DNA of 36,108 nt from Eubacteriales Family XIII. Incertae Sedis bacterium (GTDB taxonomy: Bacteria; Bacillota; Clostridia; Peptostreptococcales; Anaerovoracaceae). Below the pieces are notes generated by a model. It was not told the DNA's origin, did not search any database, and saw nothing but the letters and a program-made list of their open reading frames with translations. Positions 8,944-18,101 of this stretch are shown here, piece by piece. The DNA lies in NCBI GenBank assembly GCA_031261395.1, contig JAISJT010000090.1, forward strand, positions 1 to 36,108, written 5' to 3'. Position numbers and translations under genes: made by a program. Numbering within the stretch: position 1 is the first letter of the stretch; every line of letters starts with the position of its first letter.

Positions 8944-11259
8944 ATGAATGAGCAGTTAACCGCAGACGTGAAAGCCTACTGCCGAAAACTCGGCGCCGAT
9001 ATCGTGGGCATTGCCCCGGCAGAAAGATGGGCAAACGCTCCCATCGAACGCTCGCCGCTGGGCCTGATGCCCGCCGCCAAATCAGTAGTAGTATGCGGCT
9101 TTCACTATCTCGACGCCTGCGTGGAGCTGAGCGAAAACGACGACATTCGTCTGCCCGGCGCCTCGGTGTCAAACCATGTTGCCTCAGGCCACGCGATGTG
9201 GACGATGTTCAAACTTGCAAAAAACCTTGAACGCCGGGGATACAAAGCGATCCCGATAGCCGTGACACTGTGGTGGAATTACCGCACGAGTCCCGGCGCG
9301 GCGCGCGGATTTTCCTCGGATCTCACACACTATTATGCGGCGGTGGCCGCCGGTCTCGGCGAGATCGGCTGGTCAAATATTTGTCTGACGCCGGAATACG
9401 GCCCCCGGCAGAGGTTGATCTCACTGATCACGGACGCTCCGCTCGCGCCCGATCCGCTATACACAGGAGATCCGCTGTGCGATGGCTGCCTGCAGTGCGC
9501 CAAGCGCTGCCCGACGCAGGCGTTTACAAAAGAAGTAAACGGCATGCTCACCGTAGATTTCGGCGAGCGCCAATTCACCTTTCCGAACAAGAATCTTTGG
9601 CGCTGCGCCGCCGGGGAAAATTTCAACCTCGACGTCCTCGCAGACTGGCCCGAAGAGATCGACGAAGCCGTCGTTTGCTCATTTGGCCGCCGTGCCGCCA
9701 TAGAAGACCCGGGCCTGCGCTACGGATGGAAGATGGGTCTGTGCCTGAAATACTGCGTCCCCAAGAGCCGTAGGTATTACGACAAAAACTACGCCCCCTC
9801 ACCGAGACGCAGGCGGGATGCCGTAAGGGATACGGGCGAGGCCGCACTCGCGGAAACATGGCAAAAAATCACGGCTCATGCGCAGGAAAACGGCGTGGAT
9901 TTCCTCGCGATCACGGATGCAAATGCAATCAAAGCCTCGGGCGCCGATCCCGGTGACTATCTGCCAAACGCCAAAAGCGCCCTCCTCGTCGGGCAAAGTT
10001 ATTCGGAAGGGAACGAAGGCGATTCATTCCGCATGGCCGGACGGAATGCGCTGTGGATAGCCAAGATCCTGCAGGATACCTATGGGTTTGACACGCTGAT
10101 CGAGTCGGGGGTCGACGCAGAAGCCGTTTCCAAAGCGGCCGGGTTTGAACCCGGGAGTGAACGCTGGTGTCTCGCGTCCATTCTGACCGATATGCCCTGC
10201 CCGCAGCCCGCCGCAGGCGAGCGCAGAGGTGGCGGCAGCGGATTCCAAACCGTGCAGGCGAAAACCCTGTATTCTCCCACTGACCTGAAGCAGCGCCTGC
10301 ACGAACTCGCGACCGCCTCCGGCGCCGACCTCTTTGGCGTCGCCCCGGTCTCCCGCCTCGACGCGATCGCGGATCAGCTCACCTCCGTCTTTGGCGGCGC
10401 CGAGTATTTCTGCGCCTATGAACAAGGCTGGGGGCCCAAATCCGAGCTGCCGACCGATATGCGCGGCAGGCCGGCCAATCCGGGTATCCGCGACGTCAGC
10501 CTGACGCCAAAGCGCGCAGCATCCTATCTGCCCGGCGCCACAGCCAAATCGGTGATCGTCATCGGACTGGCCCTGCTCAGCGGCAGCGTCGAAAATGCCG
10601 GCAAGCCACCCGCGCGCAAAGCGGGGCATTTCGGCGCCTTCATACATCAGGAAAGCCTAAAACAAAACGACGAGATCGCACTGAAAATCGTGAAGGCTCT
10701 CGAAGCAAACGGACACCGGGCGAAGATCACGCGTGATCTCGAAGGCCTCGCCTCCGAAAACGCAGGTACCCTGATGCCGGATCTGAAAGCCAACCGTTTC
10801 CCCGCCATCGCCGCCGGGCTGGGCGAACCGGGGAGGAACGGCCTCGTCCTGACGCCGGATTTCGGATCAAAAGTCCGCTTCGTCGCGGTCGTCACGGACG
10901 CCGAACTTCCGGCCGACGACGTTTACAGAGGCAAAGCGCTTTGCACAGGCTGCGGCAGCTGCGTGAATGCCTGCCCCGTGCAGGCGATCTCAGCCAATCG
11001 CGAATACGAAATCGAAGCCGAAAACCGCCGTTTCAAGTGGAGCGAACTCGACCTGCTGCGCTGCGACTGGGCCATGCGCTACGGGCTCGTCGGCGCAGAG
11101 GGACCCGCCTATATCGGCTCTTCAAACGACTTCCCGCCGCCGGAAAAAATCACAAAAGACAGCCTGATCTCAGCGATCAAAGCCGCCGACCAAATTCAAA
11201 AAGTGGAATATTGCCCGATAGTAGAGCGCTGTTTCACGGAATGCCCGCTTAACCGATAA
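8944..11259 (+). CDS. Multi-domain QueG/reductive-dehalogenase-like 4Fe-4S protein (two ferredoxin-bearing modules with a degenerate module between)
   Basis: 771 aa; cluster motifs CDGCLQCAKRCPTQAF and CTGCGSCVNACPVQAI; repeated GADIVGIAPAERW / GVDFLAITDANAI / GADLFGVAPVSRL and LMPAAKSVVV / YLPNAKSALLV / YLPGATAKSVIVI. Confidence 0.85.
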   Translation: MNEQLTADVKAYCRKLGADIVGIAPAERWANAPIERSPLGLMPAAKSVVVCGFHYLDACVELSENDDIRLPGASVSNHVASGHAMWTMFKLAKNLERRGYKAIPIAVTLWWNYRTSPGAARGFSSDLTHYYAAVAAGLGEIGWSNICLTPEYGPRQRLISLITDAPLAPDPLYTGDPLCDGCLQCAKRCPTQAFTKEVNGMLTVDFGERQFTFPNKNLWRCAAGENFNLDVLADWPEEIDEAVVCSFGRRAAIEDPGLRYGWKMGLCLKYCVPKSRRYYDKNYAPSPRRRRDAVRDTGEAALAETWQKITAHAQENGVDFLAITDANAIKASGADPGDYLPNAKSALLVGQSYSEGNEGDSFRMAGRNALWIAKILQDTYGFDTLIESGVDAEAVSKAAGFEPGSERWCLASILTDMPCPQPAAGERRGGGSGFQTVQAKTLYSPTDLKQRLHELATASGADLFGVAPVSRLDAIADQLTSVFGGAEYFCAYEQGWGPKSELPTDMRGRPANPGIRDVSLTPKRAASYLPGATAKSVIVIGLALLSGSVENAGKPPARKAGHFGAFIHQESLKQNDEIALKIVKALEANGHRAKITRDLEGLASENAGTLMPDLKANRFPAIAAGLGEPGRNGLVLTPDFGSKVRFVAVVTDAELPADDVYRGKALCTGCGSCVNACPVQAISANREYEIEAENRRFKWSELDLLRCDWAMRYGLVGAEGPAYIGSSNDFPPPEKITKDSLISAIKAADQIQKVEYCPIVERCFTECPLNR

Positions 11260-11269
11260 TACATTACGG

Positions 11270-12382
11270 TCAATCGATATACGCTGCCCGGAAGCCCAAA
11301 TCCGGGTAGACATACTCCCGCGAATCGCGCAAATACGTATCCCACAAACCGCCCACATAGCTGTCGTACCAAGACCCGCCGCGCGCCGCATAGCGCTCGC
11401 CGTAGTTGCGGACGAACAGATAGACCGGATCCATATCCGGCGATACCGGATAGAGCCCCAGCTCCTTCAGCAAGATATGCACAGGCACCCCGGGCGCCGC
11501 CGCCATATTGCGAAAATACATATATACATAGGCGTAGCTTGCATCCGCCTCCGGCCCCGTATACTGCGGCCTTTCGACCGAGGTACTCAGACAAACGCCG
11601 CCCGGCACGCCCGTGATGCTCGTATTGTCGTCGTTCCCCTCGTTCACCCCATCGTATTTGTAAGTGCCGGGGCTCCCTGGCGACACAAGCCGCCCGTCCG
11701 TACCGATCGCCCGCCACAGCGGACTGTCCGGACTTTCGTCCACATTCAGCGCGCTGTCGTTGTCCGCTATGATCTGCAGCTCGCCATCCTTCACGCGCAG
11801 CCCCGCCGTATGATCCCACATATTGCCGTGCAGATCGCAGATCCCCGCCGAAGTCCCATCATGCGTCCAGGACACCGGCCCGGTCCCCGTCAGCGTCAGT
11901 TCCGTCTTTTCCGGCTCGATCATGAAGGCGCCGGTCGCCCGCACCCCCGCCTCGTGCGAGTGCAGGATATCGTGGCCAAACTCATTGTTCCCGCGCGGCA
12001 GCGTCCCGTTTTTCCGGCTCCAGTGCGCGACCGCCATCCACTCCGCATTCGTCAGCAGATGCCAGCCGGGCCCCTTCTTCGCGCAGGCCTCCCGCGCCTC
12101 GTCGATAGTCATATAGTTCGCAGGCGTCCGCGCAGGCAAACTATACGCCCGGCCCGACTCGATCACATTCAGATACTTGCTGATATAGATGCAGTCCTTG
12201 ACCTCCCCGCCCACAACAAAGGCCGAGCAAGGCGCATTCTCACCGCCATCAAGCACATCGCACCAGCGAAACCGCGGAATGCGCACCATGACGGACGGCA
12301 GTCCGAGGTCGTCAGTGAGCAAAGTATTACGGCCGCCGGTCGCGGCTTCAAGCGCCAGCCTAACGTCGTCAAATCGTCCCAT
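11270..12382 (-). CDS. FGE-sulfatase/C-type-lectin-fold protein resembling a DGR variable protein
   Basis: 370 aa; PARTPANYMTIDEAREACAKKGPGWHLLTNAEWMAVAHWSRKNG, GICDLHGNMWDHTAGLRVKDG, C-terminus ARGGSWYDSYVGGLWDTYLRDSREYVYPDLGFRAAYID. Confidence 0.82.
   Translation of the reverse strand: MGRFDDVRLALEAATGGRNTLLTDDLGLPSVMVRIPRFRWCDVLDGGENAPCSAFVVGGEVKDCIYISKYLNVIESGRAYSLPARTPANYMTIDEAREACAKKGPGWHLLTNAEWMAVAHWSRKNGTLPRGNNEFGHDILHSHEAGVRATGAFMIEPEKTELTLTGTGPVSWTHDGTSAGICDLHGNMWDHTAGLRVKDGELQIIADNDSALNVDESPDSPLWRAIGTDGRLVSPGSPGTYKYDGVNEGNDDNTSITGVPGGVCLSTSVERPQYTGPEADASYAYVYMYFRNMAAAPGVPVHILLKELGLYPVSPDMDPVYLFVRNYGERYAARGGSWYDSYVGGLWDTYLRDSREYVYPDLGFRAAYID
11276..11380 (-). other. Candidate DGR variable region (VR)
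   Basis: RGGSW...DLGFRAAY context as in FGE/CLec-fold DGR targets; Y/D/S codons (TAC, GAC, AGC, TAT, GAT) sit where adenine-rich AAY codons would be expected in a template repeat. Confidence 0.55.
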
Positions 12383-12385
12383 GAT

Positions 12386-12715
12386 CTATCCCTCCCACGC
12401 CCAAAGCGTCAGCACGACCTGCTCCGTATCAAGCGGCTCCGTCGTCCGGACCGCCTGCACAATGCCCAGATCGTCAGCCGAGCCCTTGAAACTCAGCCCG
12501 TTCACCCTGGCCGGTATGTCGATCTCGGCCACATAGCGATGCGCGGGCCCCGTCACCAACCGCCCGCCCGCATCCGCGCTCACATCGATGTGCACCGGAT
12601 AGCCGGCCTGCTGCGCCGCAAGATCGATCTCAAGCGCCCCGCCCCGAAAAGTCAGCACGCTCCCTTTTTGTTCATAATCGATATAGGAACCTTCCTGTTT
12701 CCGTTTCACAATCAT
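12386..12715 (-). CDS. Small conserved-looking hypothetical protein (DGR-target/tail-like operon partner)
   Basis: 109 aa MIVKRKQEGSYIDYEQKGSVLTFRGG...; packed 3 nt after the upstream gene and 3 nt before the FGE-like gene. Confidence 0.75.
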   Translation of the reverse strand: MIVKRKQEGSYIDYEQKGSVLTFRGGALEIDLAAQQAGYPVHIDVSADAGGRLVTGPAHRYVAEIDIPARVNGLSFKGSADDLGIVQAVRTTEPLDTEQVVLTLWAWEG

Positions 12716-12717
12716 TG

Positions 12718-12972
12718 TCAGCGCCCTCCAATCACTGCATAGCCGAGTTTTGTATTTTTCGCCGAGCCCGTATACCCGACTTTGAAGCCGTTGACCGCCT
12801 TGGCTGTGACTTCCACATCCCCGACCTCGCCGTCGGCATGAAGTACTTCCGTGACCACCAGATAGTCAGGATCCGGCTGTTCGATCTTCAGCGCGACGGT
12901 CTGTACCGAATCGTTGAACGGGTAGACCTTGGTGTTCGTGAGCGCGACGCGTCCTGTTTCCGTGATTCCCAT
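12718..12972 (-). CDS. Small hypothetical protein, phage structural/receptor-binding-like
   Basis: 84 aa MGITETGRVALTNTKVYPFNDSVQTVALKIEQ...VNGFKVGYTGSAKNTKLGYAVIGGR; SD AGAAAGGAAAATCG before ATG. Confidence 0.75.
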   Translation of the reverse strand: MGITETGRVALTNTKVYPFNDSVQTVALKIEQPDPDYLVVTEVLHADGEVGDVEVTAKAVNGFKVGYTGSAKNTKLGYAVIGGR

Positions 12973-13006
12973 CGATTTTCCTTTCTGTTCTCCTGTTCTT
13001 CTGCAG

Positions 13007-13951
13007 TCAGTGAATCGTAACACAGAGGCCCAGAGCCTCAAGCTGTGATTTGCGGGCCTGTATGAGCTGATCCGTCGGCGGAGCCGCCTCTACCCTTGGG
13101 CCTTCCCTGTCAAGCCGTTCCCATTTGATAGCGCCCAGACTGTGGTACGGCAGCAGCTGTGTCATCTCCACGGCAGCGCCGAGGTCCGAGATAAAGCGGC
13201 CTGCCGCGTCAAAATCTTCCGTACTGTCGTTGTACATAGGTATGACAGGGATGCGAATCTGCATTTTCCCGCCGGCCGCCGCGATTTTGCGGGCATTCTC
13301 AAGTATGCGCTCGTTTGGCACGCCGGTCCCGCGCGCGTGCTTCGCGCTGTCCATATGCTTGAGATCGTACAAAAACAAGTCCGTATAGGGCAGGATCCGT
13401 TCGATCACAGACCAATCGGCATAGCCGGTCGTGTCGACCGCCGTATGTATCCCTTCGGCCTTGCAGGCCGTGAGCAGCGCGAGCAAAAAATCGGGCTGGC
13501 ACAGACACTCGCCGCCCGACACGGTGACGCCGCCGCCCGAACTATCATAAAATGGCTTGTCGCGCCGGACCTTTTCCATCGCCTCGTCCACCGAAAGATC
13601 CGTGCCGCAAAGATACAGCGCCTTTGAAGGGCAGACCTCCGCGCATTTTCCGCAGTCGTTGCAAAGCGTGCGGTCCACGCGTACGAGCGTGATCTCTCCT
13701 TCGCCGGCCAGAGCCTTCTTCTTTCGTCCGGGTTTTACCGCGCCAGTGGGACACGCGGGCAGGCAGCGCCCGCAGGTTTCGGTCCCCGTGCATTTGACTT
13801 CCATACGGTTGAGTTGGGTCGGAAACGCTTGTGATTCAGGGCTATGGCACCAAAGGCAGCGCAGGGGGCAGCCCTTGAGAAACAGCGTCAGCCGGATACC
13901 CGGTCCGTCATGAACCGAAAACCCTTGGATGTCGTAAAATTTTCCTTTCAC
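13007..13951 (-). CDS. Glycyl-radical enzyme activating protein (radical SAM, ferredoxin insert)
   Basis: KFYDIQGFSVHDGPGIRLTLFLKGCPLRCLWCHSPES (CxxxCxxC); CTGTETCGRCLPACPTGAV and CNDCGKCAEVCPSKAL. GTG start overlaps the GRE stop codon (GTGA). Confidence 0.95.
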   Translation of the reverse strand: MKGKFYDIQGFSVHDGPGIRLTLFLKGCPLRCLWCHSPESQAFPTQLNRMEVKCTGTETCGRCLPACPTGAVKPGRKKKALAGEGEITLVRVDRTLCNDCGKCAEVCPSKALYLCGTDLSVDEAMEKVRRDKPFYDSSGGGVTVSGGECLCQPDFLLALLTACKAEGIHTAVDTTGYADWSVIERILPYTDLFLYDLKHMDSAKHARGTGVPNERILENARKIAAAGGKMQIRIPVIPMYNDSTEDFDAAGRFISDLGAAVEMTQLLPYHSLGAIKWERLDREGPRVEAAPPTDQLIQARKSQLEALGLCVTIH

Positions 13952-16389
13952 ATCGCCAGTTCGGTACGCCGGATCAGGTCTTCCTGACCCTCCGCCTGAA
14001 GCTCCACAAAGTACGCCGAGAAACCCGCGATCCGGACGACAAGATTTTTGTAATCCTCGGGGTTTTTCTGCGCGGCCCTGAGCGTTTCGGCGCTGACCAC
14101 GTTGATCTGGATCTCCATGCCGCCGAGTCCGAAGTATGCGCGGATCAAATCCGTCAGTTTGCGAATGCCGCCTTCCCCGTTCAGCGCATTGGGATGGAAT
14201 TTCATATTGAGCAGCGTCCCGTTGGGATACTGCACCTGATCGATGCTTGAGACCGACACAAGGATGGCCGTCGGGCCGTTCGTATCCATCTGCTGGACAG
14301 GTGAGATGCCGTCCGCCAAGGGCTCGCCCTTGCGCCGGCCGTCCGGCGTCGCCGCCGTACCGCGCCCAAACATCAGATTGGTAGTCACCGGATAAAGGCC
14401 CGCGCTGTAGCGCCCTCTCGGCCCCGTGCACGCATTGCAGGCGTCGCCGAATACCTTGGCTGCCCACTCCGCAAAGATATCGCATTCGCGCAGACCGTTC
14501 CCGTAGTGAGGCGCTTCATTTCTGATATAGCTGAGCAGATCTTCATAGCCGGCCCAGTTCGCCACAAGCGCGTCATACAGCTCGCGCGTAGTGCATTTCC
14601 CGGTATCGAAACACAGGTGCTTGATCATGCTCAGCGAATCCGCCACATTGCCGATGCCTACGCCCGACATCCCGGTGGAATTGTACTTGGCTCCGCCGCT
14701 CATGACGTCTTTGCCGCTTTCCATACAACCTTCGATGGTAGCCGAGACCGTCGGCTGAGGCAGCATCTCCCGCGCGATATAATCAAACGAATTGATATTG
14801 ATGGCCTGCCAGCGTACAAAAAATTCAAACTGTTTTTTGACCGCTTCGAGTACGTCGTCGAAGGTCTTCATTTCATACAGATACCCGGTCGCCGACCCCT
14901 GACGCTGAGGGAAGGGAATCGGCTCGCCCTCTTTCACCGCGAGGCGCTTGTGCAGCGGATAGTGTCCGTCGTTGATCCCAAGCCACAGTGCATTGACGAG
15001 ATTGAGATAGCTCTCTGTACCGTTACCGCCGGGACAACACCATTCGTTGCCCGTGCCGCTTGGCTCGACGCAGCCGATCAGACAATAATTTCTTGCATCC
15101 TCTATCGAAAGTCCTCGGCCCATCAGGGCGGGGATGATGACGTCGTCGTTTTCAAAGGTCGGCACACCGCCCGAGATCTTCGTCGTCTCGATCGCCGCCT
15201 CCCACAGAGCCTCCGGCGTATCCTTGTGGATGCGCAGCGCCTGAGGCGGATCGTGCAGGACCAGACGGCCCATGGTCTGAAGCATCATATAGGTCACAGG
15301 ATTCGTCGCATCCGTGCCGTCTTTCTTGACGCCGCCGAGCGTCATCAGCATACTGCTGACATAGCCGGGATTGGACTGGGTATGAAAATACCCCCAGGGC
15401 TTGTTGAGCTCCGCGACCTTCAGGTAAAACAAATCGAGTATCTCCTGCGCATAGGCCTCCGTGATCCGCCCTGCCCTGATATCCTCTTCATAATACCCGA
15501 CGAGATACTGATCGATACGCCCAAAACTGATCGCATGCATATTGGCGTCGAGGCACATGCAGGTGTGATACATAAAGAGCGTCTGTACTGCGTCAACATA
15601 GCCGCGTGCCGGCTTTTCCATACAGTGATTCAGAGTATCCGCCATCGCCTCGAGTTCGCGCTTGCGTGCGGGGTCCTGCTCCGAAGCCGCTTGCTCTGCG
15701 GCCAGCGCCGCATAGCGTTTGGTCAGCGTGATCATGCCCTCGCTGACGATAGCGACCGCCCGGTAAAAATTGTAGCGGTCGACCGAATCTCCCGGCATGC
15801 CCTCTTCGATGATCCTGGCCTTCTGTTCCTCGGCCTCGGCCTTGATAGCGGCAAAACCTTTGTGCATCGCCGTTTCATAGCCTGCGATGAAATGCCCGAC
15901 CGGCGACTGAGCCTGATTCCTTGCATTGAACAAAAGGACGCCGTTGTCATCATATTGGAAATACTCATCGGCGATCTGCGCATCGCTTTTGGCGCTCATA
16001 CACTCGCCCATCCAAAAGTCGATAGTACCGAGGACATAGTCCTTGTCTTCGTCTGAGATGATATAGGGGTCGATGTCACGCGTCTGGATCGTTCCGTCGC
16101 CGATCTCCTGTTTGAGCCAGATGGCCGAATTTTCGGGATACAGCGCACAGGCGCGGTATTTTGCGGACTGCGCCCCCACGATGACTTCGCCGGGATCGAT
16201 ACGGACCGGAATATTCTCGCAAATATACCGGAACGCTTTTGCCCTCCGCAATATCCCCTCGAGTTCAGGATGCGCCTGATAGAAATCCGTCAGCAGACGA
16301 TACCTTGCCGTACACATTTCCGGCCGGGTATCCCTGTATTTCCTGCGCATCTCCTCAACGCGACCGGTGATCGGTTTCAACTCATACAT
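13948..16389 (-). CDS. Glycyl radical enzyme, dehydratase-type (PFL-like superfamily, substrate unknown)
   Basis: 813 aa; active-site loop NYCLIGCVEPSGTGNEW (Cys-x-Glu); glycyl motif VVRIAGFSAYFVEL near the C-terminus. Confidence 0.95.
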   Translation of the reverse strand: MYELKPITGRVEEMRRKYRDTRPEMCTARYRLLTDFYQAHPELEGILRRAKAFRYICENIPVRIDPGEVIVGAQSAKYRACALYPENSAIWLKQEIGDGTIQTRDIDPYIISDEDKDYVLGTIDFWMGECMSAKSDAQIADEYFQYDDNGVLLFNARNQAQSPVGHFIAGYETAMHKGFAAIKAEAEEQKARIIEEGMPGDSVDRYNFYRAVAIVSEGMITLTKRYAALAAEQAASEQDPARKRELEAMADTLNHCMEKPARGYVDAVQTLFMYHTCMCLDANMHAISFGRIDQYLVGYYEEDIRAGRITEAYAQEILDLFYLKVAELNKPWGYFHTQSNPGYVSSMLMTLGGVKKDGTDATNPVTYMMLQTMGRLVLHDPPQALRIHKDTPEALWEAAIETTKISGGVPTFENDDVIIPALMGRGLSIEDARNYCLIGCVEPSGTGNEWCCPGGNGTESYLNLVNALWLGINDGHYPLHKRLAVKEGEPIPFPQRQGSATGYLYEMKTFDDVLEAVKKQFEFFVRWQAININSFDYIAREMLPQPTVSATIEGCMESGKDVMSGGAKYNSTGMSGVGIGNVADSLSMIKHLCFDTGKCTTRELYDALVANWAGYEDLLSYIRNEAPHYGNGLRECDIFAEWAAKVFGDACNACTGPRGRYSAGLYPVTTNLMFGRGTAATPDGRRKGEPLADGISPVQQMDTNGPTAILVSVSSIDQVQYPNGTLLNMKFHPNALNGEGGIRKLTDLIRAYFGLGGMEIQINVVSAETLRAAQKNPEDYKNLVVRIAGFSAYFVELQAEGQEDLIRRTELAM

Positions 16390-16406
16390 AGCTGCCGTCC
16401 TCCTGC

Positions 16407-16814
16407 CTACTTTTCTTTTTTTGTAATTTCAATATAGCCCTCATCCGCGTTCACAAATACAGTATCACCCGTCTCGATTACTGACAAGGGGTCTGTTTCA
16501 AAATCAGTCATAGCCGGTACGCGCGCGCACATGATGCAGGCGTCGCTGAGCGTATTGCCCCTCCTATGGACATAGGCAGCCGGTATTTTGCCGGTTCCGA
16601 ATTTCATGAAGCCGCCCGACCCGCGCGGAGACGGGAATACTAGTATCTTTCCCTCATAGGGGATCTTGAACAAGGGGTGATACCGCTCGGTGATATAGCC
16701 GTGAACGTCGTCCACGTTGGCAAATCCCTCTATCGGAATCGGCGAAACCAACGCTTCCGCCGTGACCTTGCCCGGCCATTCCGCCCGGCCTTTGATCCTG
16801 ATCGTTTCACTCAT
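16407..16814 (-). CDS. Aconitase X swivel domain/small subunit (DUF126)
   Basis: GFANVDDVHGYITERYHPLFKIPYEGKILVFPSPRGSGGFMKFGTG; adjacent to the catalytic subunit gene. Confidence 0.9.
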   Translation of the reverse strand: MSETIRIKGRAEWPGKVTAEALVSPIPIEGFANVDDVHGYITERYHPLFKIPYEGKILVFPSPRGSGGFMKFGTGKIPAAYVHRRGNTLSDACIMCARVPAMTDFETDPLSVIETGDTVFVNADEGYIEITKKEK

Positions 16815-16820
16815 GTCAGT

Positions 16821-18101
16821 CTACCTCCATTCCCCGCGCCATACGCCCGTCAGGGCGGCGTCTACGCAATCATCCTGTGTGCCGTAGAAGACGTCGAGAT
16901 GATCGTCCGCTTCGGGGAAGAGTCCCGAAATATAATAGGCCTGTTTTGCTGCGTCTACAGCCAAAGCGCGGATCCCGCCCGGTACACCCGCGATCGCCGC
17001 AGGACAGGTGCCGCTCAGCAGTACAGCTCCGGCGTCCTCAAAGATCTTCTTGTAGCCGAGTTGCTCAGCCGTATGATAGAGAGCCGGCACCGTCATGATC
17101 CAAACCGGCACCTTTACCTTCTTGCCTTTCAGCTTGCGCGATAGCAGCATGAGGTCTACCAAATTGTAGTGCGGGCAGCCAAGCGAAACCATCTCAACGG
17201 TATCGCCCCTGTGGTCATTGAGCTTTTCGTAGGTTTTCTTCAGATGCGCTTCGTCAAAGCGCACTTCGCGCGCAGGCTTCTTGCCGCCAAGCGCCCATTC
17301 GAGCGTCGGCGCTTCCGGCGTCGCGCCGGGCACATGATACATCGCGATGCTGCCGCCCGTATTGGCGGCGGTATTGAATTTCTGGTATTGCGTCGTCGTC
17401 GGCTTGGCCGTATGGATCAGCGCGGGCACGTCGAGTCCGCACTCTTCCCCGACAGCAAAGCCGAGGACGTCCCATTCGACATCCGTCTGAATCAGGCGCT
17501 CCGTGTCGATCACGACGGTCGCGAGACGGTTTTCCGGCACATGCATCCCGGAGTATGGCGCTTTGGCGAGAAAGGACGAGGCGAAGCTGCCGTCGATATT
17601 GGACCGTCCGCCGAGTACGGCGTTGCAGTAAGGCACGGCGGAGCTTTCGTTCCACGCGCAGTGCTGGCCCACGGACGGCCAGTAGGATGACGCCAGATAC
17701 GAGGCGCACGAGTAGGTCGTGATCAGCCCCATCCTGACGTATAGCTCCATCCAGTCCGGCTGCATGGCCTTCGCATGGTGCGCCGGGTCGTTGTGCGGCG
17801 GGTAGGCGCAGCCTTCCCAGCCATCGACAAAAGTTGCGCCGTAGAAAGGCGCCTTGTTGGCAAAGGTCGGCGCCTTGAAGACGGCGCCTTCATCCACTAT
17901 TTTTCGCAATTCTTCGATCGGGAACAGATACTCGGGGACCAAAGCCGTCGTCGGTACATGGAAATCCGTCGTCCCGTCAAGGTCTACCATCCGCTCCGCG
18001 CCGGACACTGTCGCCAACTCAACCAGATACGCCATGCAGCGCTGCCGAACAAATCCTTCCGCTCCATCCAGCAAGCGCTTTTCGTCATCTGACAAATACA
18101 T
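16821..18101 (-). CDS. Aconitase X catalytic subunit (DUF521)
   Basis: MYLSDDEKRLLDGAEGFVRQRCMAYLVELATVSGAERMVDLDGTTDFHV..., FVDGWEGCAYPPHNDPAHHAKAM, VSLGCPHYNLVDLMLLSRKLKGK. Preferred start 18101. Confidence 0.92.
   Translation of the reverse strand: MYLSDDEKRLLDGAEGFVRQRCMAYLVELATVSGAERMVDLDGTTDFHVPTTALVPEYLFPIEELRKIVDEGAVFKAPTFANKAPFYGATFVDGWEGCAYPPHNDPAHHAKAMQPDWMELYVRMGLITTYSCASYLASSYWPSVGQHCAWNESSAVPYCNAVLGGRSNIDGSFASSFLAKAPYSGMHVPENRLATVVIDTERLIQTDVEWDVLGFAVGEECGLDVPALIHTAKPTTTQYQKFNTAANTGGSIAMYHVPGATPEAPTLEWALGGKKPAREVRFDEAHLKKTYEKLNDHRGDTVEMVSLGCPHYNLVDLMLLSRKLKGKKVKVPVWIMTVPALYHTAEQLGYKKIFEDAGAVLLSGTCPAAIAGVPGGIRALAVDAAKQAYYISGLFPEADDHLDVFYGTQDDCVDAALTGVWRGEWR

Noticed and set aside
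11270-12382. Catalytic formylglycine-generating enzyme with a sulfatase partner
   Set aside because: C-terminal catalytic-type cysteine is not present after GFR and no sulfatase gene is seen; the lectin-fold/DGR-target reading fits better.
11477-12742. 421-aa plus-strand ORF
   Set aside because: Antisense to the FGE-like gene and its small neighbours, low-complexity Arg/His/Pro composition, no SD; shadow ORF.
14506-16056. 516-aa plus-strand ORF
   Set aside because: Fully antisense to the glycyl radical enzyme, His/Arg-rich composition typical of a GC-rich shadow frame, no recognisable domain.
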